Below are positions 19,385 through 29,838 of a stretch of 64,000 nt of DNA, one piece after another. Position numbers and translations under genes: made by a program. The first letter of the stretch is position 1. Each line of letters begins with the position of its first letter. The notes beneath the pieces are model-generated. The model saw nothing but the letters and a program-made list of their open reading frames with translations. It was not told the DNA's origin and did not search any database. The stretch is from Gimibacter soli (GTDB lineage Bacteria > Pseudomonadota > Alphaproteobacteria > Sphingomonadales > Kordiimonadaceae). Location: positions 2,232,001 to 2,296,000 of the forward strand of contig NZ_CP116805.1 in the NCBI RefSeq assembly GCF_028463845.1, read 5' to 3'.

Positions 19385-20059
19385 ATGGATCTCGCCCAAC
19401 TGACAGCTTTCGATATCGGTGTCCTCCTTCTGGTGGGACTTTCAACAATTCTGGCCTTCGGTCGCGGCTTCGCGACTGTGGCACTTTCGTTCGCCGCGTG
19501 GGCTGGTGCGGGTTTCGTCACCTTCTTCGGTTTTCCGCTCGCTAAACCTTATGGACGTGATATTGTGAGCCCGCCGGAGCTTGCAGATCTCATAACGCTT
19601 CTGGTGATCTTCGCTGTCGCCCTTTTCATCCTGCGCTACATCGCCGAATTCGTCGGTCGTGCCGTGAAAGATAGCCCCATCGGCTTCCTCGACCGCTCGC
19701 TTGGTGCGCTTTTCGGTTTCCTGCGCGGTGTGGTGATCATCTCGGTCGCCTATCTCGCCATCTCGAAGCTTTATCCCGGCAAGGATAGCCCGCCGTGGAT
19801 CAGCAATGCGCAGCTGCAGCCGCTGGTGGCCTGGGGTGCTGAAATGGTAGAAGGCTTTGCCGCCGAAGCGATTGGCGAAGACCCGCGCGCGGTGGGTGAC
19901 GCTTACCTTGAGAAGGCCTCGCGCTCGGCCACCAGCCAGTTCATCAGCGAGACGCTGAAGGAAAAGGCGGCCTCCTACGACGACAAGGCACGGGACCGGC
20001 TGGACGACCTGATCGATACGGTGGAGGAAGACCTGCCGCCGCCGGAGCCGGAAAAATAG
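19385..20059 (+). CDS. cvpA: CvpA family membrane protein
   Basis: A protein of about 224 residues with four membrane helices in the first ~140 residues. It carries the CvpA-family features GRGFATVALSFAAWAG, DRSLGALFGFLRGVVIISVAY and DSPPWISNAQ. The charged C-terminal tail (~80 residues) ends in PPPEPEK. The family is linked to colicin V export, envelope stress and purine metabolism in other bacteria; its mechanism is unclear. A GTG at 19358, overlapping the radA stop, is an alternative start. A short GC stem (TGCCTG/CAGGCA, 20072-20086) followed by ATTTTAAT may end the mla-radA-cvpA unit. Confidence 0.87.
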   Translation: MDLAQLTAFDIGVLLLVGLSTILAFGRGFATVALSFAAWAGAGFVTFFGFPLAKPYGRDIVSPPELADLITLLVIFAVALFILRYIAEFVGRAVKDSPIGFLDRSLGALFGFLRGVVIISVAYLAISKLYPGKDSPPWISNAQLQPLVAWGAEMVEGFAAEAIGEDPRAVGDAYLEKASRSATSQFISETLKEKAASYDDKARDRLDDLIDTVEEDLPPPEPEK

Positions 20060-20173
20060 ACCCCTGCATGTTGCCTGCAGCAGGCACTCACGATTTTAAT
20101 CTAGGCAGAACCGGTTTCGCGCTATATACGGTGCGGGACTTTCGAGTACCGACTGGATAAGGGATACCGCTCC

Positions 20174-21688
20174 ATGGCTCAGACGACCAACCCGCGCGAG
20201 ACCAACCCTTTTGCCGATGTCACCACGAACCCGTTCGATGATGACAAACTCAGGGAAGAGTGCGGCGTTTTCGGTATCTTCGGCACACCCGATGCTTCCG
20301 CTCACTGCGCACTCGGCCTTCACGCCCTGCAGCACCGCGGCCAGGAAGCAGCCGGCATCACCTCCTACGGGTCTGAACAAGGCTTCCACTCCAAGAAAGT
20401 CCTCGGCCATGTTGCCGACAATTTCACCAGTCAGGATGTGATCGACAGCCTGCCCGGCCACTGCGCCATCGGGCATGTGCGCTATTCCACCACTGGCGGC
20501 ACCGGCCTCATGAACGTGCAGCCGCTTTTTGCCGAGTTTGCCTCGGGCGGTTTCGCGGTAGCCCACAACGGCAACCTGACGAACGCCACGCATCTCCGCA
20601 AAAGCCTCGTTCGCCGCGGCGCCATCTTCCAGTCGACCTCCGACACCGAAGTCATCCTGCACCTGATCGCCAAAAGCCATTTCCGCACCCTGATGGACCG
20701 GTTTGTGGATGCCCTCAATCAGATTGAAGGCGCCTATTCGCTCGTCACCGTCGCGCGCGAAGGCATGATCGGTGTGCGCGATCCGCTGGGCGTTCGTCCG
20801 CTCGTTCTTGGCAAGCTCGACAAGGCCTGGATCATGTGTTCTGAAACCTGTGCGCTTGATATCATCGGTGCAGAATTTGTGCGCGACGTGGAGCCGGGCG
20901 AAGTGGTGGTCATCACCGAAGAAGGCCTTACCAGCCTGAAGCCCCTAAAGCAGGAAAGTGCGCGCCCCTGCATTTTCGAGCATGTCTATTTCGCCCGCCC
21001 CGACAGCTTCATGGATGGCATGAGCGTTTATGAGGTCAGGAAGCGTATCGGTGCCGAGCTTGCCCGCGAAAACAGCGGCAAGGTTGATGCCGACCTCGTG
21101 ATCCCGGTGCCGGATTCGGGTGTGCCTGCCGCCATCGGATATGCGCAGGAATCGGGTATTCCGTTCGAGCTCGGCATTATCCGGAACCATTATGTGGGCC
21201 GGACCTTCATCGAGCCTTCCGACCAGATCCGCCACTTCGGCGTGAAGCTGAAGCACAATGCCAACCGCTGGCACATCAAGGGCAAGCGCATCATTCTGGT
21301 GGACGATTCAATCGTGCGCGGCACCACAAGCCTGAAGATCGTGAACATGATGCGCGAAGCGGGCGCGACCGAAGTGCATATGTGCATCGCTTCCCCGCCG
21401 ACCGCCCACAGCTGCTTCTACGGCGTGGATACGCCCGAACGTTCGAAGCTTCTGGCCGCGCGCATGGATATCGAAGGCATGTGCAAGCATATCAATGCCG
21501 ACAGCCTGACCTTCCTGACGATCGACGGCCTGTACCGCGCCGTGAACCGCCCCGAAGGCCGCGTCAAATCCTGCCCGGCCTTCTGTGACGCCTGCTTCAC
21601 CGGCGATTATCCGACCTTCCTGACCGACCAGTCGGAAGCGGAGGCCGGCGACAGCCAGCTTGAACTCATCGCCTCAACCGGACGCTGA
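20174..21688 (+). CDS. purF: Amidophosphoribosyltransferase
   Basis: This 504-residue enzyme makes phosphoribosylamine from PRPP and glutamine, the first committed step of purine synthesis. A propeptide of 29 residues precedes the catalytic Cys30 in REECGVFGIFG, which must be exposed by processing. The glutaminase domain shows LQHRGQEAAGI and the PRPP-binding loop is ILVDDSIVRGTT. Cysteines near the C-terminus (CKHIN, CPAFCDACF) fit the iron-sulfur-binding type. It follows cvpA with a 114-bp gap and is followed after 5 bp by an SDR gene, probably co-transcribed. Confidence 0.96.
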   Translation: MAQTTNPRETNPFADVTTNPFDDDKLREECGVFGIFGTPDASAHCALGLHALQHRGQEAAGITSYGSEQGFHSKKVLGHVADNFTSQDVIDSLPGHCAIGHVRYSTTGGTGLMNVQPLFAEFASGGFAVAHNGNLTNATHLRKSLVRRGAIFQSTSDTEVILHLIAKSHFRTLMDRFVDALNQIEGAYSLVTVAREGMIGVRDPLGVRPLVLGKLDKAWIMCSETCALDIIGAEFVRDVEPGEVVVITEEGLTSLKPLKQESARPCIFEHVYFARPDSFMDGMSVYEVRKRIGAELARENSGKVDADLVIPVPDSGVPAAIGYAQESGIPFELGIIRNHYVGRTFIEPSDQIRHFGVKLKHNANRWHIKGKRIILVDDSIVRGTTSLKIVNMMREAGATEVHMCIASPPTAHSCFYGVDTPERSKLLAARMDIEGMCKHINADSLTFLTIDGLYRAVNRPEGRVKSCPAFCDACFTGDYPTFLTDQSEAEAGDSQLELIASTGR

Positions 21689-21693
21689 TACCC

Positions 21694-22431
21694 ATGACCA
21701 AACTTCTTGATGGCCGCCTCGCCCTCGTGACCGGCGCCTCCCGCGGTATTGGCCGCGCTGTTGCCTTGGCACTTGCCGAAGCCGGCGCCGATGTGATCAT
21801 CACGGCACGGGCGCGCAGCCAAAGCTCGCTTGAAGACGTAGACGACCAGATCCGTGCCATGGGCCGCAATTGCACCATCGTGCCGATGGACCTGAAGGAC
21901 CATGACAGTATCGACCGGCTGGGTGCAGCGATCTATGAACGCTGGGGCAAGCTCGATATCCTTGTCGGCAACGCCGGCGTTCTGGGCACCATCAGCCCGC
22001 TGGGCCATATTTCGGTGAAGGACTTTGCCGAACTGCTGGACGTGAATGTCACCGCCAACTGGCGCCTCATCCGCTCTATGGACCCGCTTCTGAAGCGTTC
22101 GGACGCCGGCCGCGCGATCTTCGTCACCTCGGGTGCGGCCACCAAGAACCGCGCCTACTGGGGCGGTTATGCGGCCACCAAGGCAGCCCTTGAAAGCCTC
22201 GCGCTCACCTATGCTTCCGAGTGTGAAATCACGCCGATCAAGGTCAATCTCGTTGATCCCGGCCCCATCGGCACCGCCATGCGCGCCAAGGCCGTACCGG
22301 GCGAAGATGCCTCGACCCTGCCGAAGCCGGCCGATATCGCACCGCTCTTTGTCGAGCTCGCGTCACCTGCCTGCACAAAACAGGGTGAAAAGGTCAGCTT
22401 CTACGATTGGGCCGGCCTGAAGCGCGACTGA
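21694..22431 (+). CDS. Short-chain dehydrogenase/reductase
   Basis: A 245-residue Rossmann-fold oxidoreductase. The NAD(P)-binding motif is TGASRGIGR at residues 13-21, NAGVLG forms the cofactor pocket, and the catalytic Ser/Tyr/Lys are in TSGAATKNRAYWGGYAATK. The substrate is not readable. It starts 5 bp after purF. The same purF-SDR pairing is frequent in Alphaproteobacteria, though its meaning is not known to me. Confidence 0.9.
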   Translation: MTKLLDGRLALVTGASRGIGRAVALALAEAGADVIITARARSQSSLEDVDDQIRAMGRNCTIVPMDLKDHDSIDRLGAAIYERWGKLDILVGNAGVLGTISPLGHISVKDFAELLDVNVTANWRLIRSMDPLLKRSDAGRAIFVTSGAATKNRAYWGGYAATKAALESLALTYASECEITPIKVNLVDPGPIGTAMRAKAVPGEDASTLPKPADIAPLFVELASPACTKQGEKVSFYDWAGLKRD

Positions 22432-22434
22432 GCT

Positions 22435-23421
22435 TCATTCCTTGTGATAAATCGCCATCAAGCGGCGCACAGAGGCGGAGACCGTGGTGCGACCACCTTT
22501 GAGCTCAGCTTCGACACCCTTGAGTGCAGCTGAAACGCCCTCGTGATGATAAAAGTCGGCCAGTAGCCGGTCGGCAATCTGGGCTTTCAGCCACGCCAAC
22601 CGCTGCTTTTCACGCCGGGCCTGCCGCTCGCCATTCTCCGTCATCAGCCGCTGGTGCTTTTCAACCTGCGCCCACAGGTCATCAAGGCCGTCGCCTTTGA
22701 GGCCGGAACATGCCACCACCGGCGGATGCCAGCTGGGACTGATATCGGTCAGGATATGCAGCGCCGATTTATAATGGCGCATGGCATCGGTGATCTTGTC
22801 CGGGAAGGCATCGGCCTTGTTGATGGCGATCATGTCGGCGAGCTCAAGGATGCCTTTTTTGATCCCCTGCAGGTCATCGCCTGCCCCCGGCAGCATCAGC
22901 ACGAGGAAAAAGTCGACCATATCGGCGACCATCGTTTCCGATTGCCCGGTGCCGACGGTTTCAACGAGCACGACATCATAGCCCGCCGCTTCCATCACCA
23001 CGATGGTTTCGCGCGTCGCCCGCGCCACACCGCCAAGCACGCCCGATGACGGGCTCGGCCTTATGAAGGCATTCTCGTCGCGCGACAGGGCTTCCATCCG
23101 GGTCTTGTCGCCGAGGATTGAGCCACCTGTACGGCCGCTGGACGGGTCAACCGCCAGTACCGCCACCTTGTGCCCGGCGCCGGTGAGCATGGTGCCCAAG
23201 GCCTCGATGAAGGTTGATTTGCCCACCCCCGGTACGCCCGAAATGCCCACGCGCTGCGCACTGCCGGCAAACGGCAGCAGCTTATGCAGCAGCTCCTGCG
23301 CCTGTTGCTGGTGCGCCTCGTTGCGGCTTTCAATCAGCGTGATCGCCCGCCCGATAGCGGCACGCTCGCCAACGCGGACACCGGCGAACAGGGCTTCAAT
23401 ATCGGGCATGGCGCCGCTCAC
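22435..23421 (-). CDS. meaB: Methylmalonyl-CoA mutase chaperone GTPase MeaB
   Basis: A 328-residue G3E-family GTPase that gates cofactor loading and protects methylmalonyl-CoA mutase. The P-loop is [34 protein letters not shown] follows, ETVGTGQSE is the switch region and NKAD gives guanine specificity. The C-terminal helix-rich part is the dimerisation arm. Its start overlaps the mutB stop by 4 bp (ATGA), so it is translationally coupled to the enzyme it serves. Confidence 0.95.
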   Translation of the reverse strand: MSGAMPDIEALFAGVRVGERAAIGRAITLIESRNEAHQQQAQELLHKLLPFAGSAQRVGISGVPGVGKSTFIEALGTMLTGAGHKVAVLAVDPSSGRTGGSILGDKTRMEALSRDENAFIRPSPSSGVLGGVARATRETIVVMEAAGYDVVLVETVGTGQSETMVADMVDFFLVLMLPGAGDDLQGIKKGILELADMIAINKADAFPDKITDAMRHYKSALHILTDISPSWHPPVVACSGLKGDGLDDLWAQVEKHQRLMTENGERQARREKQRLAWLKAQIADRLLADFYHHEGVSAALKGVEAELKGGRTTVSASVRRLMAIYHKE

Positions 23422-25571
23422 GCTGCCTTCAGCTCATAACCAAGCCGGGCGCCGAGCTTTTCAAGAAGCTCCACAGCGCTATCGGCAATCACGGTGCCCG
23501 GCGGGAAGATGGCTTCGGCGCCGGCGTTCCTCAGCGCGTCATAATCCTGCGGCGGGATCACGCCACCGGCAACGATCATGATATCCTCGCGGCCGAGGTC
23601 CTTCAGTGCGGCCTTCAGTGCCGGCACGAGTGTGAGGTGACCCGCAGCGAGCGACGAGGCACCGACGATATGAACGTCGTTTTCCACCGCCTGTCGGGCG
23701 GCTTCCTCAGGCGTCTGGAACAGCGGGCCGATATCCACGTCAAAGCCGAGATCGGCAAAGGCCGAGGCGATCACCTTCTGGCCGCGGTCGTGGCCGTCCT
23801 GCCCCATCTTGGCGATCAGGATACGCGGGCGGCGGCCATCGGCCTTTTCGAAAGCGTCGACAAGCTTCAGTACCTTTTGAACCTTTTCCGTCGTCAAGCC
23901 GACTTCCTTGCCATAAACGCCGGTCACGGCGCGAATTTCCGCCTTGTGGCGGCCATAGACCTTTTCAAGCGCCGTGGTGATTTCACCGACCGTTGCCTTG
24001 GCCCGGGCGGCTTCAACCGACAGCGCCAGAAGGTTGCCGGTGCCAGTTTCAGCGGCCTTGGTGAGGGCGTCAAGGGTGCGCGCCACATCAGCGTCGTTCC
24101 GCTCGGCCCGCAGGCGTTCAAGCTTGGCGATTTGCGCTGCCCGCACCGCGCTGTTATCGACCTTGAGGACATCGATTTCCTCGGTCTCGTCCAGCCGGTA
24201 TTTGTTGACGCCGACGACCGTCTGGCGACCGCTATCGATCCGCGCCTGTGTGCGGGCGGCGGCGTCTTCGATCCTGAGCTTCGGAATGCCGGCCTCGATG
24301 GCCTTGGCCATGCCGCCTTCGCGCTCCACTTCCTGGATATGGCCCCAGGCCCGGGCGGCGAGGTCAGCGGTCAGGCGTTCGACATAATAGCTGCCGCCCC
24401 ACGGGTCGATAACCCGGTTGGTGCCCACTTCCTGCTGGATGAAAAGCTGGGTGTTGCGCGCGATCCGGGCCGAGAAATCGGTCGGCAAGGCGAGCGCTTC
24501 ATCAAGCGCGTTGGTGTGCAGGCTTTGCGTGTGGCCGTGCGCAGCCGCCATTGCCTCGATACAGGTGCGGCTGACGTTATTGAACACATCCTGCGCAGTC
24601 AGGGACCAGCCGGAGGTCTGGCAGTGGGTCCTGAGGCTTAGCGATTTCGGGCTTTTGGGGTTGAAGTCCTTCACGAGCTTCGCCCAGATCATGCGGGCGG
24701 CGCGCATCTTGGCGACTTCCATGAAATAGTTCATGCCGATGGCCCAGAAGAAGGACAGGCGCGGCGCGAAGGCATCAACGTCCAGCCCGGCCTCGACGCC
24801 CGCGCGGAGATACTCCACACCGTCGGCGAGCGTATAGGCAAGTTCCAGATCCGCCGTCGCGCCTGCTTCCTGCATGTGATAGCCGGAAATCGAGATCGAA
24901 TTGAACTTCGGCATGTTGGCGGAAGTGAAGGCGAAAATATCGCTGATGATCCGCATCGAAGGCGTGGGCGGGAAGATATAGGTATTGCGGACCATGAACT
25001 CCTTCAGAATGTCATTCTGGATGGTCCCGGAAAGCTTGTCGGCGCTCACGCCCTGCTCTTCCGCCGCTACGATATAAAGCGCCATCACGGGCAGCACAGC
25101 ACCGTTCATGGTCATCGAGACCGACATCTGGTCCAAGGGGATGCGGTCAAACAGCGTGCGCATGTCGTAGATGCTGTCGATCGCCACACCCGCCATGCCC
25201 ACATCGCCCATCACGCGCGGATGGTCGCTATCATAGCCCCGGTGGGTGGCCAGATCGAACGCGACCGAGAGGCCCTTCTGCCCGGCCGCCAGATTGCGGC
25301 GGTAGAAGGCGTTGCTGTCCTCGGCGGTCGAGAAGCCCGCATATTGGCGCACCGTCCATGGCTGGTTCACATACATGGTGGGGTATGGCCCGCGCAGGAA
25401 GGGCGCTGCCCCCGGCCATGTATCGAGGAAATCGAGGCCTGCAACATCAGCCGCCGTATAGTGCGGCTTCACATCGATGCCCTCAGGCGTGGTCCATACG
25501 TCGCCGCCCTTCGGCGCGCCGTCCTTGGCGGGTGCGTAGGCGAGTTTGGTGAAATCGGGAATGCGGCTCAT
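23418..25571 (-). CDS. mutB: Methylmalonyl-CoA mutase, catalytic (large) subunit
   Basis: A 717-residue adenosylcobalamin enzyme converting methylmalonyl-CoA to succinyl-CoA. The N-terminal TIM barrel includes [25 protein letters not shown], and the C-terminal B12-binding domain has the cobalamin-ligating DGHDRG (DxHxxG) motif. It overlaps mutA and meaB by 4 bp on either side, giving a tight tauE-mutA-mutB-meaB operon. Its role is propionate, odd-chain or branched-chain acyl catabolism. No propionyl-CoA carboxylase or epimerase gene lies in this window. Confidence 0.96.
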   Translation of the reverse strand: MSRIPDFTKLAYAPAKDGAPKGGDVWTTPEGIDVKPHYTAADVAGLDFLDTWPGAAPFLRGPYPTMYVNQPWTVRQYAGFSTAEDSNAFYRRNLAAGQKGLSVAFDLATHRGYDSDHPRVMGDVGMAGVAIDSIYDMRTLFDRIPLDQMSVSMTMNGAVLPVMALYIVAAEEQGVSADKLSGTIQNDILKEFMVRNTYIFPPTPSMRIISDIFAFTSANMPKFNSISISGYHMQEAGATADLELAYTLADGVEYLRAGVEAGLDVDAFAPRLSFFWAIGMNYFMEVAKMRAARMIWAKLVKDFNPKSPKSLSLRTHCQTSGWSLTAQDVFNNVSRTCIEAMAAAHGHTQSLHTNALDEALALPTDFSARIARNTQLFIQQEVGTNRVIDPWGGSYYVERLTADLAARAWGHIQEVEREGGMAKAIEAGIPKLRIEDAAARTQARIDSGRQTVVGVNKYRLDETEEIDVLKVDNSAVRAAQIAKLERLRAERNDADVARTLDALTKAAETGTGNLLALSVEAARAKATVGEITTALEKVYGRHKAEIRAVTGVYGKEVGLTTEKVQKVLKLVDAFEKADGRRPRILIAKMGQDGHDRGQKVIASAFADLGFDVDIGPLFQTPEEAARQAVENDVHIVGASSLAAGHLTLVPALKAALKDLGREDIMIVAGGVIPPQDYDALRNAGAEAIFPPGTVIADSAVELLEKLGARLGYELKAA

Positions 25572-27406
25572 GCTGCCTCTCCCTCGTAAAAGCGGCTGAG
25601 TGATGCGATCACATCGCTGCCCATGAAAATGAAGTCGCTGACCCCGTGGGCAGCGAGATTGTCGGCGTTTGCCGGGCGGCCAGCGATGATGACGCGCACG
25701 GCGCCTGCGTCTTTCAGCGCCTGCACGGCGGCAAGGCCTTCTTCCTCATACCGCGCGTCACTGCCGCAAAGCACTGCAACCGTAGCGCCTGACTGGCGGA
25801 AGCCTGCGGCCAGATCATCACTTTCAGCCACATGCGCCGCCACGCCGCCTGCCTCGAAGAAATTCTTGGCGAAGGTAACACGGCCCGTATGTTCGGCAAC
25901 GCTGCCGAGCGTGGCGAGATATACGGCTGGCCGCGCGCCGGTTTCATCCAGCATGGCGTCAGACAAGAGCCGCAGGCGCTCGTAATCCTCCGCATAGCGG
26001 TGGAAGCCGAAGGACCGTGCGACCTCAACAGCATGCCGTGCGGGCTGCGCGCCCACCGGGATCGCGCCAAAGCCCTCAAGCGGCTTCTCGTCGATATTCG
26101 GAAACTCGCTGACGCCGGTGACCGGCTCCTTGCGGGTGGCGAGTTTGGCGCGGCGGGATTGCCAGACGGCCGCGCAGTCTTCGGCGATGAGCCCGGCGCG
26201 CACCGCGGCAACGGCACCACCTGCGGCTTCAATCTTCTGGAAATAGTCCCATGCCTCGCGGGCGAGCTCCGCCGTGATTGTCTCGAACGACCATGCCCCG
26301 GCAGCCGGGTCATTCACCACCGCTGCGTTGCTTTCTTCCTGCAGGATCACCTGCACATTGCGGGCAATGCGGCGCGAGAAGGCGCTGGGCAGGCCCAGCA
26401 TCGTATCGTGCGGCATCAGGCACACGCTATCCGCCCCGCCGATGCCGGCTGCAAAGCCCGCTGCCGTGGCGCGCAGGATATTCACCCACGGGTCCTTGAT
26501 CGTCATCGAGCGTAGGCTGAGCACACCGGTAAGCTTTGCCGGGGTGTCCGTCACATCCATCGCGTCCTGCACCCGCGCCCACAGGCGACGGGCAGCGCGG
26601 AATTTGGCGACACTCATCATCATGTCGGGGTCAGTGGCCAGCACGAAGGAAAGCTGTGTGACTGCTTTGGAGAGCGGCACACCGGCAGCTTCCATGGCGC
26701 GGAGATAAGCAAGGCCGGCCGAGAGCATATAGCCAAGCTCCATCGGCGCCGTGCCGCCCGCCGTTTGCACGATGCCGGCATCAACCATGAAGGCGCGAAG
26801 GCCCGGCGGGGCCTCCGCAACCCGTGCTGCGATGGCGGCACCATCCGCGATGGCGGCTTCAAGCTTCTGCGGCAGACGCCCGGTTTGGGCCAGCACGCCT
26901 AGGGGATCGATCCCGAGCGTGCCTGTCACGCTGCTGGCGGCATGGCCGCGCGCGGCGACAAGGCCAAGGAAAGCTTCGGATGCCAGCGCGAAATCCTCGC
27001 CCGGCAGCAGGGTGACGGGGGCGAGATCCAGATACACACCCTTCAGCGCTTCCCCCAGATGTTCGATCGCGATGCCCGGTGTGCCGCCAGCGGCGAGCTT
27101 CAGCACGATGCCGGTGGCGCCGCGTTCAAGATCTTCAAGGATCGCGGCATTCGTCGCTGCAACGTCGGGGTTCCAGTGCGGGGTATCGATGCCCCACGCG
27201 CCGGTGCGGCCAGCCGGTTGCGGCTCCACGCTCGCGTTATCGGCAGCATAGAGCGGCTGCAGGGTCAGGCCCTCCAGCGTCTCGGCGAGCATCACCTTGT
27301 CGTAAGGCTTGCCTTTCAGGACTCCGTCGACCATGGCGCGCCAGGCCGCCCTGTCGACCTTCTTGAAAGCATCACCCAGCATGAAAGTATCGGTCTTCTG
27401 AACCAT
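25568..27406 (-). CDS. mutA: Methylmalonyl-CoA mutase, small (non-catalytic) subunit
   Basis: A 612-residue homologue of MutB that forms the alpha/beta heterodimer. The barrel region is retained ([33 protein letters not shown]). In the C-terminal domain the DxHxxG motif is missing and replaced by a GSVAEHTGR stretch, as expected for the subunit that binds no B12. I chose the ATG at 27406, preceded by AAAAGGGACGGG, over a start 48 bp upstream. It is followed by mutB with a 4-bp overlap. Confidence 0.92.
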   Translation of the reverse strand: MVQKTDTFMLGDAFKKVDRAAWRAMVDGVLKGKPYDKVMLAETLEGLTLQPLYAADNASVEPQPAGRTGAWGIDTPHWNPDVAATNAAILEDLERGATGIVLKLAAGGTPGIAIEHLGEALKGVYLDLAPVTLLPGEDFALASEAFLGLVAARGHAASSVTGTLGIDPLGVLAQTGRLPQKLEAAIADGAAIAARVAEAPPGLRAFMVDAGIVQTAGGTAPMELGYMLSAGLAYLRAMEAAGVPLSKAVTQLSFVLATDPDMMMSVAKFRAARRLWARVQDAMDVTDTPAKLTGVLSLRSMTIKDPWVNILRATAAGFAAGIGGADSVCLMPHDTMLGLPSAFSRRIARNVQVILQEESNAAVVNDPAAGAWSFETITAELAREAWDYFQKIEAAGGAVAAVRAGLIAEDCAAVWQSRRAKLATRKEPVTGVSEFPNIDEKPLEGFGAIPVGAQPARHAVEVARSFGFHRYAEDYERLRLLSDAMLDETGARPAVYLATLGSVAEHTGRVTFAKNFFEAGGVAAHVAESDDLAAGFRQSGATVAVLCGSDARYEEEGLAAVQALKDAGAVRVIIAGRPANADNLAAHGVSDFIFMGSDVIASLSRFYEGEAA

Positions 27407-27454
27407 GACCCGTCCCTTTTTCAGGTTTCTTGTGTCAAACGTGGCACTTGCCAC

Positions 27455-28267
27455 TTATAGCACGGCACTGAGCATCCGGCAGGTGGCAAGCACCAGAAAC
27501 AGCCCGAAGATGATGCTGAGCACCTGTTTTGGCAGCTTGTGGGCGAGCTTTGCCCCCAAGGGTGCCGTGATAACGGAAGCGACAGCCATCAGGCCTGCCG
27601 CCGGCAGATAAACGAAACCAACCGTGCCCGCTGGCATGCCGGTGATGCCTGACCCGGCAGTCAGATAGCCGATACCGCCAGCGAGGCTGATCACAAGCCC
27701 CGCGAGCGATGACGTGCCAACCGCGCGCCAGATGGGCATGCCATGAATGGTGAGGAAAGGCACGGAAAAGCTGCCGCCGCCGATCCCCATCACGGCAGAA
27801 AAGAAGCCGATGACAGCGGGGCCGATGAAACGCCCGAGGCCGGTGGGCAGGCCGCCCTGAACCCGGAACCTATCCAGCGGCAGGATCATCTTCAGCGCCA
27901 GAAGGGCCGCAAGGCCCGCGAAGATGAACACCAGTTCACGCGTTTTAAGGGTTTCGGCAAATTTGCTGCCAATGAAGGCCATGATGGCAAGTACCCACCA
28001 CCAGTCCTTCACCACGGCCCAGTCCACCCCGCCCTTCCTATGATGGGCATAAACGCTGGACATATTGGTGGCGACGATGATGACAAGCGAGGTGGCGACC
28101 GCCATATGCATATGCCACGCATCCGGCACGCCGATCACGCCAAGGGCGATGAACAGGGGCGGAATGGTCACAATACCACCGCCCACGCCGAGCAACCCGG
28201 CGATGAGGCCCGCGAGCATCCCGGCGCCAAACAGCCCGGCCATCAATGGAAGGATATCCGGCGTCAA
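27455..28267 (-). CDS. TauE/SafE-family sulfite/anion exporter-like membrane protein
   Basis: A 270-residue inner-membrane protein with about eight hydrophobic helices. The duplicated family signature is visible: GLLGVGGGIVTIPPLF in the first half and FFSAVMGIGGGSFSVPFL in the second. The family carries sulfite, sulfoacetate or other organic anions; the substrate here is unknown. It is the first gene of the minus-strand block leading to mutA (about 48 bp), so it may be co-expressed with propionate catabolism. Confidence 0.88.
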   Translation of the reverse strand: MTPDILPLMAGLFGAGMLAGLIAGLLGVGGGIVTIPPLFIALGVIGVPDAWHMHMAVATSLVIIVATNMSSVYAHHRKGGVDWAVVKDWWWVLAIMAFIGSKFAETLKTRELVFIFAGLAALLALKMILPLDRFRVQGGLPTGLGRFIGPAVIGFFSAVMGIGGGSFSVPFLTIHGMPIWRAVGTSSLAGLVISLAGGIGYLTAGSGITGMPAGTVGFVYLPAAGLMAVASVITAPLGAKLAHKLPKQVLSIIFGLFLVLATCRMLSAVL

Positions 28268-28423
28268 CCCCGCGTCCCCTCATGACACAAATATTGCGGC
28301 GCAGCATGGGGGGATAAGGCGCCAAGGTCAAGCGCGGATAGGACCAATTTGATTTGAGCCCATTTGAACTTGATAAATATTAGAACCGTCCTCGGATTAC
28401 GCCATTGTCGTGCCAAAATTCGT

Positions 28424-28442
28424 GCATCAATTGCATTGATGC
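28424..28442. promoter_or_regulatory. Perfect 7-bp inverted repeat (operator-like)
   Basis: GCATCAA and TTGATGC flank the 5-bp spacer TTGCA. The repeat lies 32 bp upstream of the orphan gene's ATG, where a repressor could cover the promoter. No known regulator site is matched. The surrounding 28330-28474 stretch is AT-richer than the genome around it. Confidence 0.45.
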
Positions 28443-28474
28443 TATTGTAAGACGGTTACAGAAAGGGCACCGAC

Positions 28475-29011
28475 ATGAGAAACTGGAAACCAGCTGTCTT
28501 GATAGTCGTTACCTTTTATGTCGCTGCCTTTCTTGCATGGAAGTACTATTCAGACAGCTTTTATCTATCTCTAGCACCAGCGAACGCAGGTGTTCAGCGG
28601 ATCGCTTATCATGCAGCCAGCGACTACGACTTTGGCCCCGGCGCCAATGGCATCACTGTTCTGATATATTATTTGAAGCCGGAGACAGCGGCTGCGCTTC
28701 TGGCATCGCCAGATGCGTTTATCGCGGGTCTGGAAGAAGGAAACTATGGGCGCGACGTCCACTGTCGAGCATTCGGAGAATGGAAGAAGACCCCCGTGCT
28801 CAATCGTCGATCAGATACAAGCAAGCTATCGTTCGCCGCTTATGTAGAGCCCTATATAGACAGCAACATTCTGGAAATGGACAGGGCCTATATCCCGCAG
28901 ATTGAAGAGGCCTTTAGCAGCGATGAAAACTATTACGCCTGGGGCCGTTGCGGTGTGTTTGTGCTTGTTCCGAAGAAAATGCAGGCCGTCTATTTTGGCC
29001 CTTGGTCATGA
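28475..29011 (+). CDS. Unknown membrane-anchored protein (178 residues)
   Basis: I do not recognise this gene. An N-terminal hydrophobic segment (residues 7-23, AVLIVVTFYVAAFLAW) is followed by ~150 soluble residues, so it is probably anchored in the inner membrane and faces the periplasm. The soluble part is rich in Tyr, Asp and Ala and has two cysteines (DVHCRAF, WGRCGVF) that could form a disulfide. AAAGGGCACC gives a good ribosome-binding site for the ATG at 28475. Codon use is less GC-biased than in its neighbours, which suggests a recent arrival or weak expression. It stands alone between divergent tauE and the convergent tRNA-Pro, with a palindrome upstream and a shared terminator downstream. 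Confidence 0.72.
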   Translation: MRNWKPAVLIVVTFYVAAFLAWKYYSDSFYLSLAPANAGVQRIAYHAASDYDFGPGANGITVLIYYLKPETAAALLASPDAFIAGLEEGNYGRDVHCRAFGEWKKTPVLNRRSDTSKLSFAAYVEPYIDSNILEMDRAYIPQIEEAFSSDENYYAWGRCGVFVLVPKKMQAVYFGPWS

Positions 29012-29022
29012 ACGCTAAACAA

Positions 29023-29052
29023 AAGAGGCCAGCGATTGCTCGCTGACCTCTT
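29023..29052. terminator. Bidirectional terminator between the orphan gene and tRNA-Pro
   Basis: AAGAGGCCAGCG and CGCTGACCTCTT form a 12-bp stem with one G-T pair. On the minus strand, the direction of the tRNA, TTTTGTTT follows directly, so it mainly ends the tRNA transcript. The plus-strand gene ends 11 bp before it. Confidence 0.75.
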
Positions 29053-29055
29053 CAT

Positions 29056-29132
29056 TGGTCGGGAAGACAGGATTCGAACCTGCGACCCCTACACCCCCAG
29101 CGTAGTGCTCTACCAGGCTGAGCTACTTCCCG
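29056..29132 (-). tRNA. tRNA-Pro (anticodon GGG)
   Basis: A 77-nt cloverleaf on the minus strand. The acceptor stem pairs CGGGAAG with CTTCCCG, the D arm contains AGCCTGGTA, and the anticodon stem is CTACG/TGTAG with one G-U pair. The loop CTGGGGG gives anticodon GGG. The T arm contains GGTTCGAATCC. CCA is encoded. It reads CCC and CCU proline codons. It follows merR and ihfA in the usual alphaproteobacterial order. Confidence 0.97.
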
Positions 29133-29253
29133 TCCGAGAAAATTGCCTCATCAGCGGGGTGTGGGCGGCGCGGACTATAGCGGCGGCAAACCGGGTCTGC
29201 AACAGCGCAATTCGTGTTTGGGTGAAGTTTTTTCAGCGTGCCGGAAAAGGCAG

Positions 29254-29838
29254 TTAGCCAAGCGTGTTGCGCAGGCGGCGGAGCTCGGCCAGCAGTTCAC
29301 CAAGGCGGCGTTTCACCTGCGCGCGGTCGGCACCACGCGGCAATTGCACCACGGTTGCCGGCGTCGCTTGCGGGGCGGCGGCCACAGGGCGCACGGGCGG
29401 CTGTGGGGCCTGAGGTGCCCTAGCCACAGCGGCAGGCGCAGCGGGCGCGGCCTTTTCCTCCACGCCGGTGGCGCCGTCCTCATCGGGATCAAGCGGCAGG
29501 TCATCATCCTGCAGCGTCTGCTGCACGGTGGCCTTCACGCCCTGTTCCTTGAACAGCTTCTGCACACCGCGGATGGTGTAACCGTCCGAATGCAGCAGTT
29601 TCTTGATGGCAAAGAGGAGTGTGACGTCTTCAGGACGGTAGTAGCGGCGGTTGCCGCCACGTTTGAGCGGGCGAATTTGCGAGAATTTGCTTTCCCAGAA
29701 ACGGAGCACATGCTGCGGCAGGTCCATTTCTTCGGCGACTTCCGAAATGGTCCGGAAGGCTTCGCGAGCCTTGCCACCCCGCCCTCGCAGGTCTCCGTCG
29801 TCCACTTGCACCACCTTACTCGTCGTCGGTTCGATCAA
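29254..29838 (-). CDS. MerR-family transcriptional regulator
   Basis: A 194-residue protein. The N-terminal MerR winged helix (residues ~28-95) includes [25 protein letters not shown] and [12 protein letters not shown]. The rest is an Ala/Pro-rich linker and a short Arg/Leu-rich C-terminal helix that could dimerise. No effector-binding cysteines are evident. The gene overlaps ihfA by 4 bp (ATGA). An ihfA-linked MerR gene is a conserved alphaproteobacterial pair; its targets are unknown to me. Confidence 0.88.
   Translation of the reverse strand: MIEPTTSKVVQVDDGDLRGRGGKAREAFRTISEVAEEMDLPQHVLRFWESKFSQIRPLKRGGNRRYYRPEDVTLLFAIKKLLHSDGYTIRGVQKLFKEQGVKATVQQTLQDDDLPLDPDEDGATGVEEKAAPAAPAAVARAPQAPQPPVRPVAAAPQATPATVVQLPRGADRAQVKRRLGELLAELRRLRNTLG

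Noticed and set aside
28268-29260. Genomic island or prophage remnant at tRNA-Pro
   Set aside because: Only one unusual gene is present; no integrase, no direct repeat of the tRNA 3' end, and the conserved merR-ihfA block continues directly.
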